A DNA stretch of 40,665 nucleotides from Prevotella sp. (GCA_016284635.1 JAEEPF010000011.1:1-40665), one strand, 5' to 3'; counted from the stretch's first letter, positions 9,490 to 17,851 are shown. Numbers and translations are program-made. The notes: generated by a model from the letters alone, not told the origin.

Positions 9490-10503
9490 ATGAAGAAAAT
9501 AGATGTGATGATCATCGGAGCCGGCCCTGCCGGCTCCGTTTGCGGATATCTGTTAAAGAAGGCCGGCGTGTCCTGTCTGGTGGTAGATCATGCTACCTTC
9601 CCCCGCGATAAACTCTGTGGCGGTGGACTGACGCCTAAGTGCTGGAAACTGCTCGATGAGCTGATTCCCGGTATTCAGTATGAATACAACAGCATTACGA
9701 AGATCAGGCTGCTGGTGGAGCAGAACCATCGTTGTGACTTTACGGCAGAGACAGAGCTCCGTCTTGTGAAGCGTAAGGAGTTCGACCATCAGTTGCTGGA
9801 ACTCTACAAGTCGATAGGCGGTGAGTTCCAACAGGGATCGTTCCTGCGTTATGATGAGCAGGACGATGGTCTGGTGGTGACGCTGAAGTCTGGTGAGCAG
9901 GTTGCCTGCCGTTATCTGGTGGGTGCTGACGGATCAACGAGTACTGTGCGCCATTTCCTTTCTGGAAATCGCGACAATGGTTTCCTGATTCTGGAGCAGT
10001 ATGTCGAGAAGTCACCTGACAATGCCATCGTGGTGGGTATGTCCAAGAACTATGACATGCGGGGCTACTATTATCGTTTCCCAAACAGCGAATTCGATGC
10101 CGTAGGCTTTGGCGACGAGAGTGCCACACCGGAGAAGTTCCGTCAGGTGCTGAAGGAGAAGCATATCCCCGAGACGAAGTTGCGCGGCTGTCACATTTAC
10201 TTGAAGAACAACTATCCTGTGAAGGATCGTGTGATCCTTATCGGCGATGCCGGTGGTTTTGCGAACCGTGTCACCTCTGAGGGTATCAAGGCTGCTTTCG
10301 AGACTGCCCGCAATGCCGCAGAGGCTATCAAGAGCGGCCGTCCTTTCAGGGAGGTCAATGCCGCGATGTTTGAGAAGATGAGGAAAGAGGAGCGCTTTGC
10401 ACGGTTTTTCTACAAGCCTTCTACCATTAGAATTCTCGGCTGGCTCTGCCATGTCCCGGGAGCCGTGAAATGGTGTTTCGACAAAGCTCTGAGACCCAAA
10501 TAA
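9490..10503 (+). CDS. FAD-dependent oxidoreductase of the geranylgeranyl reductase family
   Basis: A 337-residue flavoprotein. The N-terminal dinucleotide fold has the GAGPAG signature (residues 9-14) and ends its beta-alpha-beta unit at LVVDHATFPRDKLCGGGLTP, where the RDKxCGGG pattern is typical of geranylgeranyl reductase-like and related halogenase/hydroxylase proteins. The second FAD motif is ILIGDAGGFANRVTSEGI, near residues 248-265. Family members reduce isoprenoid chains or act on other lipid or quinone substrates; the substrate here is unknown. The ATG lies 3 bases after the mutB stop, so it is read with the mutase, which is unexpected for a lipid reductase. A strong terminator follows 3 bases past its stop. 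Confidence 0.85.
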   Translation: MKKIDVMIIGAGPAGSVCGYLLKKAGVSCLVVDHATFPRDKLCGGGLTPKCWKLLDELIPGIQYEYNSITKIRLLVEQNHRCDFTAETELRLVKRKEFDHQLLELYKSIGGEFQQGSFLRYDEQDDGLVVTLKSGEQVACRYLVGADGSTSTVRHFLSGNRDNGFLILEQYVEKSPDNAIVVGMSKNYDMRGYYYRFPNSEFDAVGFGDESATPEKFRQVLKEKHIPETKLRGCHIYLKNNYPVKDRVILIGDAGGFANRVTSEGIKAAFETARNAAEAIKSGRPFREVNAAMFEKMRKEERFARFFYKPSTIRILGWLCHVPGAVKWCFDKALRPK

Positions 10504-10506
10504 AAT

Positions 10507-10541
10507 AACCCCGTCTGACTGATTCAGGCGGGGTTGTTTTT
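10507..10541. terminator. Bidirectional terminator between convergent genes
   Basis: AACCCCGTCTGA (10507-10518) pairs with TCAGGCGGGGTT (10524-10535) with a single T-G wobble around a 5-base loop. GTTTTTA follows on the plus strand, and the opposite strand also runs into T-rich sequence. It ends the mutAB-oxidoreductase transcript and reaches the stop codon of the small convergent gene. Confidence 0.85.
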
Positions 10542-10785
10542 ATGACTGGAAGGAGTCGTTTTCATCAATCTTGTAGGCCTTGTTGTCTTCCTTCATGTAG
10601 ATCTGCAGGTCTGAGAAATAGCCTGTCTCTTGAATCTTCTGAAGGTTCTGCTGGGCATCTTCCTCAAGCAGATACTCTTTGGCACTGGCCAAATGATTGG
10701 TGAACTCAAGTTTCTTCTTCTCCGTGTCCAGGACTGAGATCCACTCATCCTTCAAACGGTCTCCGATTACAAATTTCTTACTCAT
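10540..10785 (-). CDS. Small protein of unknown function (81 aa)
   Basis: I do not recognise this family. The 81-residue product is soluble and highly charged, with no signal peptide, membrane segment or cysteine. It starts MSKKFVIGDRLKDEWISVLD and is probably mostly helical, with many Lys, Glu and Gln residues between 22 and 55. The gene is supported by a -7 box at 10829-10836, about 45 bases before the ATG, and by a strong terminator overlapping its stop codon. A LacI-type operator-like palindrome at 10881-10894 lies upstream of that promoter. Real gene likely; function unknown. Confidence 0.7.
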   Translation of the reverse strand: MSKKFVIGDRLKDEWISVLDTEKKKLEFTNHLASAKEYLLEEDAQQNLQKIQETGYFSDLQIYMKEDNKAYKIDENDSFQS

Positions 10786-10828
10786 AGCTGTTACTTTATT
10801 ATTGATTGTAGTTTGTTATTTGATGGTG

Positions 10829-10836
10829 CAAAGTTA
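10829..10836 (-). promoter_or_regulatory. -7 box of the small gene at 10540-10785
   Basis: TAACTTTG on the minus strand in the context GTGCAAAGTTA. It would start transcription near 10822, about 37 bases before the ATG. No clear -33 element. Confidence 0.5.
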
Positions 10837-10880
10837 CAAACTTTTGTCATACAATGAACAACTTGAGCCTGAATATTTCG

Positions 10881-10894
10881 TGTAAACGTTTGAG
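10881..10894. promoter_or_regulatory. LacI-type operator-like palindrome
   Basis: TGTAAACGTTTGAG contains the 8-base palindrome AAACGTTT, the core of many LacI/PurR-family operators. It shares GTAAACGTTTG with the site at 31993-32004, in front of the LacI-type gene at 32062. It lies just past the GH3 stop (10904) and about 100 bases upstream of the small gene start. It could be the remote operator of the small gene or an unrelated chance match. Confidence 0.4.
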
Positions 10895-10903
10895 TAAAAC
10901 GAA

Positions 10904-13249
10904 TTACTGATGCATCAGATTGAGCTTTTGCTTCGGGGCGAGGGCGTTGGTGGTCTTTTCCGTATATTCTGCCAGTTTTAACTGGGCTGTGGCAGCGATG
11001 TTACGGCTGCTATTGCCGATACAGAAGGTGTAGGTGCCAGCTTCGGTGAGCCACTGACTGCCAGCCTCGTCGAAAGAGGCAAGGTCGCGTACGGGGATGT
11101 TCATCGTGAGTGTCTGGCTCTCACCAGGCTGCAGTTCGCGTGTCTTGGCGAAGGCCTTCAGTTCCTGTGCAGGCTTCTCCAGACGGCCCTTCGGTGCTTG
11201 GACATAAACCTGTGCCACTTCCTTGCCTGCAACATTACCGGTATTCTTGACGGTGATGGATACGGCGATGGTGCTACCGTTAGCTTTTACCGCAGGCTTT
11301 GAGAAGGCGAATGTAGTGTAGCTGAGGCCGAAGCCGAAAGGATAGGCCACCTCTTTGTTGAAGGTATCAAAGAAACGGTAACCGACGTAGATGTCTTCCT
11401 CGTGGTTGGTGTAGGCATGTCCGGGAATGGGCATCTTCATGCCTACCATCACCTGGAAGGTATAGTCATCGATGTTGCCGGGGAAGTTCTTCGTTGAGGG
11501 ATGGTCGGTGGCTGCGATGGGCCAGGTCATTGTGAGTTTGCCAGAGGGGTTCACCTTACCTGTGAGCAAGTCAGCGATGCTGTTACCGCCTTCCATACCT
11601 GGCTGCCAGGCGCAGAGGATGGCATCAGGATAACTGCTCCATGAAGCCGTCTCGATGACGGAGCCGGAGTTGATGATGACGATAACGGGCTTCCCTTCTG
11701 CGTGGAAGGCGTTGCAGACATCGGTGATCAGCGCACGCTCCTCAGGGATGAGGTTGAACTCGGTATTGACATCGCGGTCGATACCCTCACCAGCTTGACG
11801 ACCGATGGTGATGATGGCCGCATCAGCAGCCTGCACCTCTTTGTTGATGGCGATGGGGGAGAGGCTGATCTCAGGATACTTCTGCTGTCCCATCATCTCA
11901 GTCTGGAACCACTTGGCAGGATGACGCTCTGCCTGGAACTTGATTCTTGCATAGTCGATATACTTGCGGTAGATCTCCGTGAGGGTAGCACTTGACTTGA
12001 TGCCTGCGTTCTCAAGGCCTTGAAGCATATCAACCACGTAAGGAGGATGAACACAGCCGGAACCTGTACCGCCAGAGAGGAAGTCGTAGGAGTTCTCACC
12101 AAACAAAGCAACGGTCTTGATAGCACCGCTCTTCCAAGGCAATGCACCATTGTTTTTGAGGAGGACGATACCCTCGGCTGCGCTCTGACGGGTGATGGCT
12201 GCATGGGCCTTGAAGTCAGGATCGTTAGAGGCTGGATACTTATGGAAACTTGGAGTCTTGACGATGTATTCGAGCATACGACGTACGTTACGATCTACAT
12301 CGGCAATATCGAGCTTGCCATCCTTCACACCCTTGATAATCTCTTCCACTTGTGCGGGCTGTCCGGGTTCCATGAGGTCGTTGCCAGCATGTACCTCGCT
12401 GATGGTCTCCAGACCTTCACGGATACCGATCCAGTCGGTCATCACGATACCTTTATAGCCCCAGTCGTCGCGCAGGATCTTCGTGAGCAAGTCATGGTTA
12501 CCCATAGAATATTCACCGTTCACCTGGTTGTAGGAGGCCATAACGGTCCAGGGATCACTCTCACGGACTGCAATCTCAAAACCACGGAGGTAGAGTTCGC
12601 GGGCTGCGCGTTGTGATACACGTTCGTCAACTGCCGTACGGTCTGTCTCCTGAGAGTTTACGGCAAAGTGCTTAGCTGAGACACCAGCCCCCTGACTCTG
12701 CACACCCTGAATATAGGCTGCTGCAATCTTTCCCGTTAGCAGAGGATCTTCTGAGTAATACTCGAAGTTACGCCCGCAGAGAGGATTACGATGGAGGTTC
12801 ATTCCAGGGCCGAGAATCACGTCACAACGGTATTCTTTGGTCTCATTACCGATGGCTTCACCGACCTTGCTGACGAGTTCGGTGTTCCATGTAGAGGCGA
12901 GACACGAACCGATGGGGAAGGCTGTGGCGTAGTAGGTCTTGTCTGTACCTTTACGAGTAGGGTCGATACGTACACCGGCGGGGCCGTCGGTGAGAACGGT
13001 TGCAGGGATACCGAGACGGGGAATGGCTGGGGAGGTACCCGCAGCACCAGCCACGAGGTCTGCCTCACCGCCTACCACGGCACCTGCACCGAAAAAGTTG
13101 TTTGCACCGCCAACGAGTAGTTTGGCTTTCTCTTCAAGGGTCATAGCCTTGAGCACCTCGTCGATGTTGTTCTCCGAGAGTTTGGGTTGAGCATTTGTTG
13201 TCATTGCGAATGTGGCTGTTAATAAGCCGATTGTTAGTAATCTCTTCAT
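10904..13249 (-). CDS. Glycoside hydrolase family 3, secreted beta-glucosidase type
   Basis: A 781-residue enzyme with an N-terminal signal peptide (KRLLTIGLLTATFAMTTNAQ). The GH3 N-terminal barrel starts near residue 27 (IDEVLKAMTLEEKAKLLVGG) and includes KHFAVNSQETDR and VMASYNQVNG. The nucleophile is Asp272 in GIVMTDWIG. The C-terminal alpha/beta domain covers about 350-600, followed by a fibronectin III-like domain (about 640-755) beginning after YPFGFGLSYTTF. There is no PA14 insert. Such enzymes release terminal beta-linked sugars in the periplasm; the substrate cannot be told. It is the last gene after DUF2723 and a polysaccharide deacetylase. The 58-base gap before its start is filled by a 9-base G-rich repeat and shows no -7 box, which favours read-through. 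Confidence 0.92.
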   Translation of the reverse strand: MKRLLTIGLLTATFAMTTNAQPKLSENNIDEVLKAMTLEEKAKLLVGGANNFFGAGAVVGGEADLVAGAAGTSPAIPRLGIPATVLTDGPAGVRIDPTRKGTDKTYYATAFPIGSCLASTWNTELVSKVGEAIGNETKEYRCDVILGPGMNLHRNPLCGRNFEYYSEDPLLTGKIAAAYIQGVQSQGAGVSAKHFAVNSQETDRTAVDERVSQRAARELYLRGFEIAVRESDPWTVMASYNQVNGEYSMGNHDLLTKILRDDWGYKGIVMTDWIGIREGLETISEVHAGNDLMEPGQPAQVEEIIKGVKDGKLDIADVDRNVRRMLEYIVKTPSFHKYPASNDPDFKAHAAITRQSAAEGIVLLKNNGALPWKSGAIKTVALFGENSYDFLSGGTGSGCVHPPYVVDMLQGLENAGIKSSATLTEIYRKYIDYARIKFQAERHPAKWFQTEMMGQQKYPEISLSPIAINKEVQAADAAIITIGRQAGEGIDRDVNTEFNLIPEERALITDVCNAFHAEGKPVIVIINSGSVIETASWSSYPDAILCAWQPGMEGGNSIADLLTGKVNPSGKLTMTWPIAATDHPSTKNFPGNIDDYTFQVMVGMKMPIPGHAYTNHEEDIYVGYRFFDTFNKEVAYPFGFGLSYTTFAFSKPAVKANGSTIAVSITVKNTGNVAGKEVAQVYVQAPKGRLEKPAQELKAFAKTRELQPGESQTLTMNIPVRDLASFDEAGSQWLTEAGTYTFCIGNSSRNIAATAQLKLAEYTEKTTNALAPKQKLNLMHQ

Positions 13250-13265
13250 TGTTATGTTATTTTTA

Positions 13266-13314
13266 GGGGTTTTAGGGATCTTAGGGAATTTAGGGGAATT
13301 AGGGGGATTAGGGG
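13266..13314. repeat. G-rich tandem repeat with exact 9-base period
   Basis: Runs of three to five G start at 13266, 13275, 13284, 13293, 13302 and 13311, exactly 9 bases apart, with A/T-rich linkers such as AATTTA, AATTA and ATTA. The loops of 4-6 bases satisfy the usual G-quadruplex pattern on the plus strand; the transcript of the genes here would carry the C-rich strand. The last unit reaches over the stop codon into the end of the deacetylase gene. Confidence 0.85.
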
Positions 13315-13919
13315 AAGATCTTGAAGTCGTAGCCTTGGTCGCGGAGCCATTGGAGGGCGGCGGGGAGGGCGGTACGGAGCTTGTCGATGGATTTGAGTGA
13401 ATCGTGGAAGGTGATGATAGAGCCTTTACGCGCGTACCTCTTTATATTATTAAGCACATCTTCGGCCGTCATCCACTTCGAGTAGTCACGGGTGACGAGG
13501 TCCCACATCACGATCTTGTACTTCCTGCTGAGCCAGGCGTATTGCGCCAGACGCATCCAACCGTGGGGCGGACGTACGTAGTGGCTGTGGATGTAGGCAT
13601 TGGCTTTCTCAACGTTGTAGCTGTATTCCTTGATGGTGTGAGTGAGCCCGACCATGTGGTTATGAGTGTGGTTGCCTACCTGGTGACCTTCATCGACGAT
13701 GCGCTGATAGAGCTCGGGATGCTTGCGCACGTTGTCACCCACCATGAAGAATGTGGCCTTGACACCGAACGTTTTGAGAGTATCGAGGATGAAGGGGGTA
13801 GCCTCGGGAATGGGACCGTCGTCGAAGGTCAGATAGACGGCCTTCTCGTGACGATCCATTCTCCAATAGGCTTTCGGATAAAGCCACCTCAGGTATATGG
13901 CGGGTTGCTCTATAAACAC
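13308..13919 (-). CDS. Polysaccharide deacetylase (NodB domain)
   Basis: A 203-residue NodB-type deacetylase, almost all one catalytic domain. The motifs are in order: TFDDGP (31-36; Asp33 as base, Asp34 as metal ligand), HTHNH (84-88; two metal-binding histidines), RPPHG (116-120), WDLVTRDYSKW (139-149) and ITFHDS (169-174; catalytic His172). It removes acetyl groups from N-acetyl sugars in a polysaccharide or peptidoglycan. No signal peptide is evident, although the N-terminus (EQPAIYLRWLYP) could associate with the membrane. The only upstream start is a GTG at 13919, because an in-frame TAA lies two codons before it. It begins 24 bases after the DUF2723 stop. Confidence 0.9.
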   Translation of the reverse strand: MFIEQPAIYLRWLYPKAYWRMDRHEKAVYLTFDDGPIPEATPFILDTLKTFGVKATFFMVGDNVRKHPELYQRIVDEGHQVGNHTHNHMVGLTHTIKEYSYNVEKANAYIHSHYVRPPHGWMRLAQYAWLSRKYKIVMWDLVTRDYSKWMTAEDVLNNIKRYARKGSIITFHDSLKSIDKLRTALPAALQWLRDQGYDFKIFP

Positions 13920-13943
13920 CTCTTATATTTTCGAATTTAGGAT

Positions 13944-16900
13944 TTATTCTATGTCTCCACCTTTGGACTGATAGACACCCATCAGACTCTGCAACTGTTG
14001 TTCCTTCTTGTCAGCCTCTTCCTTGCTGATCGTATCCTGTAAGTTGAGCACTTGCTCGAGGATATAGAAGTGGATGAGGCAGTCGTGCTGGGAACTTGAG
14101 AAGCGTGAACCGTCGAAGGAGAGATACCATATCAGATACTGGCAGGATTTCAGCCATAACTGGTCGATGAGTATCTGGGCTTTCTCGGTCTGATTCGTGT
14201 TGGCATAGCAACGTGCCAGATCGACAGAGCCGCTCTGATAGTCGTGCGGGATGTTGTAATCGGGCAGAACCTTCTCACATTTGTCGAGGACCTTCTTCGC
14301 CTCGTCGGTCTTTCCCTCTGAGATGAGGTTCATAGCTAAAGAAGCAAAGAGGCGACGATGGGTGTAGCACATGCGCATGACCGTCTCGTCGAGATAGATA
14401 CCCTTCTGGTCGATACCACCGAACTTGAACTTGTTCATTACGTTGTCGTAGGTCTTCTGCGTATCGAAGTTCTTGGCTCCGGATCCCTTCGTGGTGAACG
14501 GGGTGATACGGTTGGCCAGTCCCTCCTGCACGAAATTGTCGCCGAGGTTCATATAGTTCTCGGAGCCTACGGTCAGTGCCACATAGATAGGTCGTGTCCA
14601 GTTGGCGTTGGCGATCATCTCCAACATCATCAGGTCGCCCTTATAGAGCGCACTCTTGCCTTTGAGCGAGATGACCATACGATCGGGGATGGAGTCGGCG
14701 GCCATCATCATACCACTCTGACGGACAGCCTCCTTGTCGATGGTGACATAGACAGTATCCGTGGGGATGACGTGGAAGTCCTTCACGGTGGAGCGCACCC
14801 AGTATTTCAGGATGTTCTTCAACTCGAAGGGCTCGTCGCCAAATTGCTCGGCGGCTTCCTCGGGATGCTCCTGATAGAGTTGGACCACCTGTCCCTTCAA
14901 TGAGGGATCAACCTGTACGTACTCATTCGTGCCGGCACAGTATTCCAGACGTTTCCAGGTGATGGGCAGCGACGGGGAGTCGTAAGCCGGACGCACCATC
15001 TGGTCGATGTACCAGTCGGTTTGGAGATAAGAGAGATTACAGACGCGCGCATCGGTACGCACACCTTCTGTATCCTGATTGTACCAGAGGGGGAAGGTGT
15101 CGTTATCACCATTGGTGAAGATGATAGGATTGCCCTTCTCCTGAAGTGTCATCAGGTAGTTCTGCCCGAAGTCACGACAAGTGTAACGGCCGGAACGGTC
15201 GTGATCATCCCAAGTCTGAGAGGCCATCTGGATAGGGATGAGTAGGGTGATGAGGGCAATAAGGGAGGTTAGGATAAGGTTCTCCTTCTTCAACTTCTGC
15301 TGCAACCAGTCGATGATGGCCGCCACACCCATACCGCACCAGATGGCGAAGGCATAGAACGAGCCAGCATAAGCGTAGTCACGCTCGCGGGGCTGCATAG
15401 GCGTCTGGTTCAGATAGACCACGATGGCCAGACCAGTCATGAAGAAGAGGAAGAAGACCACCCAGAACTGGCGGATGCCGATGGGATCGTCGATTGTATT
15501 CTCAGAGCCATTGACCATCACTTTCTTCTTCCGGGTGTACCACGCCTGCCAGAAGAGTCCTAACAGACCCAGTATCAATGGCAGACAATAGAAGACGTTA
15601 TGACCCTTGTTCTCCTTCAGGTCGTCGGGGAGCAGATCCTGGTTACCCAGACGGGCGTTGTCAATGAAGGGGATACCGGTAATCCAGTTGCCGTGTTCCA
15701 TCTCTCCATTACCCTGAATATCGTTCTGACGACCGGCGAAGTTCCACATGAAGTAGCGCCAGTACATAAAGTTACACTGATATGAGAGGAAGAATCGGAT
15801 GTTCTCCAGCTGTGAGGGCACTTTGACCGTGATGGCTTCTCCGCAGCGGTCGTAAGGCACCTCCGTCCCGTCGACACCACCCATCCACGACTCGTAGGCG
15901 GCAGCATGGCCGGCATCGTACATGCGTGGGAACAGCATATTCTGGGCATACTTGTACTCATCCTTCGTACGGACTACAAAGTAGGAATCCTTCTCGTCGG
16001 CAGAGGCTTTCTCCTTGCGCTGATAGACGGGCTTTCCCTTGCTCATCACGGGGCGGCAGTACTTGCCGTCGCTTTCAAGGGCTACCTGAGAGGTGTAGGC
16101 CTGACCGTAGAACAGCGGGCGCTGGCCATATTGCTCACGTCCGAGGTAGTCACCCAGGGTGAAGATATCCTCAGGAGAGTTCTGGTCCATCGGCGGGTTG
16201 GCAGATGAACGGATCACAATCACAGCGTAGGTAGAATAGCCCACCATCAGCATCAGCATACAGAGCAGGATGGTGTTCTTTGCGCGGGCTGTGACAAACA
16301 GCTTCTTCTCCCTCTTATAATTCAAACCGAACCAGACGGCTACCAGCACGATGATGCCGATGATAAACGCCGACCATCCCCAGCCATAGAAAGGAACACC
16401 CAACATGCCGAGCGAGAGGAGAAAGGCAATATTCTGAACCTTCTCGCTGTGCTTCTGCGTCTGCGTCTCATAGACAGCCCAGATGACGATGGCGATGAGC
16501 AGGAAGATATAGATGATCTCACCCGTATTGAACGGACAGCCGAGGGTATTGACGAAGAATAGTTCAAACCAACCGCCCACGGTGATGATGCCAGGAACGA
16601 CACCATAGAGCACTGCTGCCAGGATGGCGCCAGAAAGCGCCAAGGCCACCAGCGATCCTTTCAGGTTGGCATCGGGGAAACGGCGATAGTAATACACCAG
16701 ACCGATAGCTGGCACGCAGAGCAGGTTCAGCAAGTGGACGCCGATAGACAGTCCGGTGATATACATGATGAGCACAAGCCATCGGTCGCTGTGCGGCTCG
16801 TCGGCCACATCTTCCCATTTCAGGATGAGCCAGAACACAATGGCCGTCAGTGCCGAGGAGTAGGCATAGACCTCACCTTCGACGGCAGAGAACCAGAATG

Positions 16901-17306
16901 TGTCGCTAAACGTGTAAATCAACGCACCCACCAAGCCGGAAGCCTCGATGGTGATGAGTTTCGGCAGCGTCAGTTCGCCCCAGTCAGAGATGATCAGACG
17001 GCGCGTAAGATGGGTGATACTCCAGAACAGGAACAGGATACAGGTGGCCGAAAGCAGGGCACTCATCGTGTTTACCATCTTTGCTACCTGCGTAGGATCG
17101 CTGGCAAACTGCGAGAAAAGATTGGCCGTCAGCATGAAGAACGGTGCCCCAGGCGGGTGGCCGATTTCCATCTTGTAGCCTGTCGTGATAAACTCCGGAC
17201 AGTCCCAGAACGAGGCTGTCGGCTCGATTGTGGAGCAATAGACGAAGGCGGCAATCAGAAACGTGAGCCACCCGAGGACATTGTCCACTAACTTGAATTG
17301 TTTCAT
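13944..17306 (-). CDS. DUF2723 membrane protein, GT-C-type glycosyltransferase (GT117-like)
   Basis: A 1120-residue protein. The first 300 residues and the region around 560-680 are rich in membrane segments. The N-terminal loop TASFWDCPEFITTGYKMEIG with HPPGAPF is the DUF2723 hallmark and recalls the D-x-x-E loop of GT-C glycosyltransferases, which use polyprenyl-linked sugars outside the membrane. The long C-terminal part is soluble and ends in a TPR-like stretch (about 1000-1065; SEGKTDEAKKVLDKCEK, then a repeat with EKAQILIDQLW). A role in glycosylating surface proteins or glycans is likely but not shown. It heads an operon with the deacetylase and GH3 genes. The -7 box at 17349-17356 lies 43 bases upstream of the ATG. 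Confidence 0.88.
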   Translation of the reverse strand: MKQFKLVDNVLGWLTFLIAAFVYCSTIEPTASFWDCPEFITTGYKMEIGHPPGAPFFMLTANLFSQFASDPTQVAKMVNTMSALLSATCILFLFWSITHLTRRLIISDWGELTLPKLITIEASGLVGALIYTFSDTFWFSAVEGEVYAYSSALTAIVFWLILKWEDVADEPHSDRWLVLIMYITGLSIGVHLLNLLCVPAIGLVYYYRRFPDANLKGSLVALALSGAILAAVLYGVVPGIITVGGWFELFFVNTLGCPFNTGEIIYIFLLIAIVIWAVYETQTQKHSEKVQNIAFLLSLGMLGVPFYGWGWSAFIIGIIVLVAVWFGLNYKREKKLFVTARAKNTILLCMLMLMVGYSTYAVIVIRSSANPPMDQNSPEDIFTLGDYLGREQYGQRPLFYGQAYTSQVALESDGKYCRPVMSKGKPVYQRKEKASADEKDSYFVVRTKDEYKYAQNMLFPRMYDAGHAAAYESWMGGVDGTEVPYDRCGEAITVKVPSQLENIRFFLSYQCNFMYWRYFMWNFAGRQNDIQGNGEMEHGNWITGIPFIDNARLGNQDLLPDDLKENKGHNVFYCLPLILGLLGLFWQAWYTRKKKVMVNGSENTIDDPIGIRQFWVVFFLFFMTGLAIVVYLNQTPMQPRERDYAYAGSFYAFAIWCGMGVAAIIDWLQQKLKKENLILTSLIALITLLIPIQMASQTWDDHDRSGRYTCRDFGQNYLMTLQEKGNPIIFTNGDNDTFPLWYNQDTEGVRTDARVCNLSYLQTDWYIDQMVRPAYDSPSLPITWKRLEYCAGTNEYVQVDPSLKGQVVQLYQEHPEEAAEQFGDEPFELKNILKYWVRSTVKDFHVIPTDTVYVTIDKEAVRQSGMMMAADSIPDRMVISLKGKSALYKGDLMMLEMIANANWTRPIYVALTVGSENYMNLGDNFVQEGLANRITPFTTKGSGAKNFDTQKTYDNVMNKFKFGGIDQKGIYLDETVMRMCYTHRRLFASLAMNLISEGKTDEAKKVLDKCEKVLPDYNIPHDYQSGSVDLARCYANTNQTEKAQILIDQLWLKSCQYLIWYLSFDGSRFSSSQHDCLIHFYILEQVLNLQDTISKEEADKKEQQLQSLMGVYQSKGGDIE

Positions 17307-17348
17307 TGAATCGATATGCTTTTTAACGTTAAATGCTTAAATGTGGTG

Positions 17349-17356
17349 CAAAGGTA
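17349..17356 (-). promoter_or_regulatory. -7 box of the DUF2723 operon
   Basis: TACCTTTG on the minus strand, in the context GGTGCAAAGGTACG that is seen again at 31929-31940. The expected -33 position (about 17376-17380) falls inside the AGTGAAG heptamer array and shows no TTTG. Confidence 0.6.
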
Positions 17357-17365
17357 CGAAAAAAA

Positions 17366-17393
17366 AGTGAAGAGTGAAGAGTGAAGAGTGAAG
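17366..17393. repeat. Four perfect tandem heptamers AGTGAAG
   Basis: Units begin at 17366, 17373, 17380 and 17387 with no mismatch. The array occupies the -33 region of the DUF2723 promoter. The same unit occurs at 27373-27386 and, in degenerate form on the other strand, at 19267-19301. Confidence 0.9.
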
Positions 17394-17434
17394 AATTTAT
17401 TGCCGCTCTACATTAATTAACGTAATTTCGGTTT

Positions 17435-17465
17435 TCTCACAATAGGGACAGTCCCTTTTGTGAGA
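17435..17465. repeat. 31-base near-palindromic element, intergenic copy
   Basis: Arms TCTCACAA (17435-17442) and TTGTGAGA (17458-17465) enclose GGGAC, A, GTCCC (17445-17455). Only one T/T mismatch breaks a palindrome of 15 positions each side of a central A. A second copy with the same layout lies at 29775-29805 inside a coding region; in reverse complement 29 of 31 bases agree. It resembles REP/MITE-type mobile palindromes. No transposase is seen. Confidence 0.85.
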
Positions 17466-17485
17466 TTTGGACGATAAGCGGATGG

Positions 17486-17666
17486 TGTGTGACAATTGAG
17501 ACAATTGGACAACTGTTTTTTGCACGCTGGGGAGGTGAGAGTGAATAAATATGTATGAAATATAGAAAATTTGTGTTTAATTATTCAATAAATCTTATTC
17601 ATTATCTAACCCTTTCCGGCTGGAGGAGCAAAAAAATGAATTGTCTTTTGTCCTAATTGTCACGCA
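17486..17666. repeat. Segment bounded by inverted repeats with GACAATT units
   Basis: TGTGTGACAATT (17486-17497) and AATTGTCACGCA (17655-17666) are inverted copies with one mismatch. The left arm continues as two 9-base units, GACAATTGA and GACAATTGG (17491-17508). The right arm, read in reverse, shows GACAATTAG and then GACAAAAGA. The 181-base segment has the shape of a small non-coding element, but no target-site duplication was recognised. Confidence 0.5.
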
Positions 17667-17785
17667 GGTGAATAGAAGCGATGATCAGTTGTAAAGAAAT
17701 TTCGTCAATCATGATATTTTCTTTGAGTGTTCTTGTATATATCTGATTATCAAGACTTTACGATAGAGTGGATTTTGGGCTAAGG

Positions 17786-17851
17786 AAACTCGGACTTTAG
17801 TGCCTGTAAAGTCGGACTTTAGTTAGGGTAAACTCCCACTTTAGTCTATCT
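17786..17851. repeat. Three 22-base-period direct repeats with quasi-palindromic core
   Basis: Units start at 17786, 17808 and 17830. Each has a 15-base core fitting AAASTCSSACTTTAG followed by a 7-base variable tail (TGCCTGT, TTAGGGT, TCTATCT). The core of the middle unit is a perfect palindrome, AAAGTC-G-GACTTT; the outer cores have one and two mismatched pairs. A degenerate fourth unit may precede (17764-17785). The 22-base period is close to two DNA turns, as in operator or iteron arrays. The 7-base tails are too short for CRISPR spacers. Confidence 0.8.

Noticed and set aside
13266..13314. Telomere-like TTAGGG repeat
   Set aside because: The period is 9, not 6, the units vary, and the sequence is internal to a bacterial operon.
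17786..17851. CRISPR array
   Set aside because: The 15-base repeats and 7-base tails are far too short, there are only three units, and no cas gene is present.
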